Below are positions 4,821 to 5,421 of a stretch of DNA of 5,421 nucleotides, one piece after another. Source of the stretch: Prevotellaceae bacterium (GTDB lineage Bacteria > Bacteroidota > Bacteroidia > Bacteroidales > UBA932); NCBI GenBank assembly GCA_031288885.1, contig JAITQP010000260.1, forward strand, positions 1 through 5,421. The letters run 5' to 3'. Within the stretch, counting starts at the first letter, position 1. Every line of letters begins with the position of its first letter. The notes under the pieces were generated by a model that saw only the letters and a program-made list of their open reading frames with translations, was not told where the DNA came from and ran no database searches. The position numbers and the translations under genes are program-made.

Positions 4821-5421
4821 ATGGTTAAAAAGGTTGAGCGTTTTGCGGCTTATCGCCGTGTTTTTTTTGCGCTGGCGGTCTGCGCCGCCGGCAGCGCGGT
4901 TTTGTCGTGCAGCAACAGGCAGGGCACCCCCAAGCCCCGCGGCTACTACCGGATTGCGCTACCGGAAAAGCACGACTACGCGCCGCTCGCCCTCAAGGGC
5001 TACCCCTACGCTTTTGACCTGTCGGCGTACGCCACCGCCACGCCCAACATCGGCAAGAACAGCGAGCCCTACTGGCTCGACGTTTACTATGCCGGCTACA
5101 ACGCCATCCTATACCTCAGCTACAAGCGCATCACCAACACCTACGCGCAGCTGCTGGAGGACGCGCACGCGCTGGTTTACCGGCACACCATCAAGGCCGA
5201 CGCCATTAGCGCGCAGCGCTTTGAGAGCGGCGACGGAAAAACGTTCGGCTACCTCTACGAAATTGGGGGAAACGCCGCCACCAACGTGCAATTCTACATC
5301 ACCGACAGCACAAAACACTTCCTGCGCGGCTCGCTCTACTTCAACGTGCACCCCAACTGCGACTCCCTTGCGCCCGTCATCCAATTTATCACCGAAGACA
5401 TCCGCCACCTGATGGAGTCGC
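4821..5421 (+). CDS. gldD: GldD, gliding-family lipoprotein (3' end outside window)
   Basis: The first 200 codons of an open frame that runs off the right edge without a stop. Residues 1-29 are a signal peptide with a basic start (MVKK and RR) and lipobox VLSC, so Cys30 is the lipid site and the protein is a cell-envelope lipoprotein. The mature start, KPRGYYRIALPEKHDYAPL (38-56), is the hallmark GldD N-terminus. Later stretches, PYWLDVYYAGYNAILYLSYKRI and FGYLYEIGGNAATNVQFYITDS, followed by HFLRGSLYFNVHPNCDSLAPVI, also fit the family. GldD is about 190 residues in Flavobacterium, so only a short tail is probably missing. It lies 62 bases after gldE in the order known from Flavobacterium johnsoniae, where gldD is essential for gliding; its biochemical role is unknown. 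ATG 4821 is preferred, but GTG 4818 is in frame directly before it. The overlapping +2-frame open frame at 4834-5412 is a Ser/Thr/Arg-rich shadow. Confidence 0.9.
   Translation, partial: MVKKVERFAAYRRVFFALAVCAAGSAVLSCSNRQGTPKPRGYYRIALPEKHDYAPLALKGYPYAFDLSAYATATPNIGKNSEPYWLDVYYAGYNAILYLSYKRITNTYAQLLEDAHALVYRHTIKADAISAQRFESGDGKTFGYLYEIGGNAATNVQFYITDSTKHFLRGSLYFNVHPNCDSLAPVIQFITEDIRHLMES

Noticed and set aside
4834..5412. 192-codon open frame on the + strand
   Set aside because: It is a Ser/Thr/Arg/Pro-rich shadow of gldD in another frame; the gldD frame has a signal peptide, lipobox and conserved family motifs.

Overview
The window reads as chromosomal DNA of a Bacteroidota bacterium, probably a GC-rich member of the Bacteroidales. 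The evidence is the promoters of the Bacteroidota type (-7 element TAnnTTTG), A/T-rich leaders in place of strong Shine-Dalgarno sites, lipoproteins with acidic residues soon after the lipid-bearing cysteine, and the neighbouring gliding-family genes gldE and gldD. All convincing genes lie on the + strand. Coding DNA is GC-rich, while the gaps between genes are markedly A/T-rich.

Region 1 (1-3240) is a compact operon that looks like a metal-acquisition locus. It starts with a promoter (4-33) overlapped by an imperfect 25-bp palindrome. A sequence close to the classical Fur box (38-56) follows and runs onto the first codon. The genes are a small cysteine-rich Fur-family repressor (56-445), a TonB-dependent outer-membrane receptor starting one base after the repressor stop (447-2576), and a histidine-rich lipoprotein of DUF4625 type (2606-3118). 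An 11-bp inverted repeat starts at the last stop codon, and a strong intrinsic terminator follows (3199-3238). The likely logic is that the repressor senses a transition metal (zinc or iron) and controls its own operon, which encodes the importer and a surface or periplasmic metal-binding lipoprotein.

Region 2 (3239-3450) is non-coding. It contains the -7 element of a new promoter (3351-3358) and the leader of gldE.

Region 3 (3451-5421) carries gldE, a membrane protein with DUF21, CBS-pair and CorC/HlyC domains that probably starts at a TTG codon. A run of eight degenerate heptamers fills the gap to gldD, a lipoprotein gene that runs off the right edge of the window. The gldE-gldD pair is known from Flavobacterium johnsoniae, where both are needed for gliding; its presence does not prove gliding here.

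No RNA genes, CRISPR arrays, insertion sequences or phage genes were seen. The candidate for something less described is the autoregulated repressor/receptor/His-rich lipoprotein operon. Its substrate metal cannot be settled from sequence alone.
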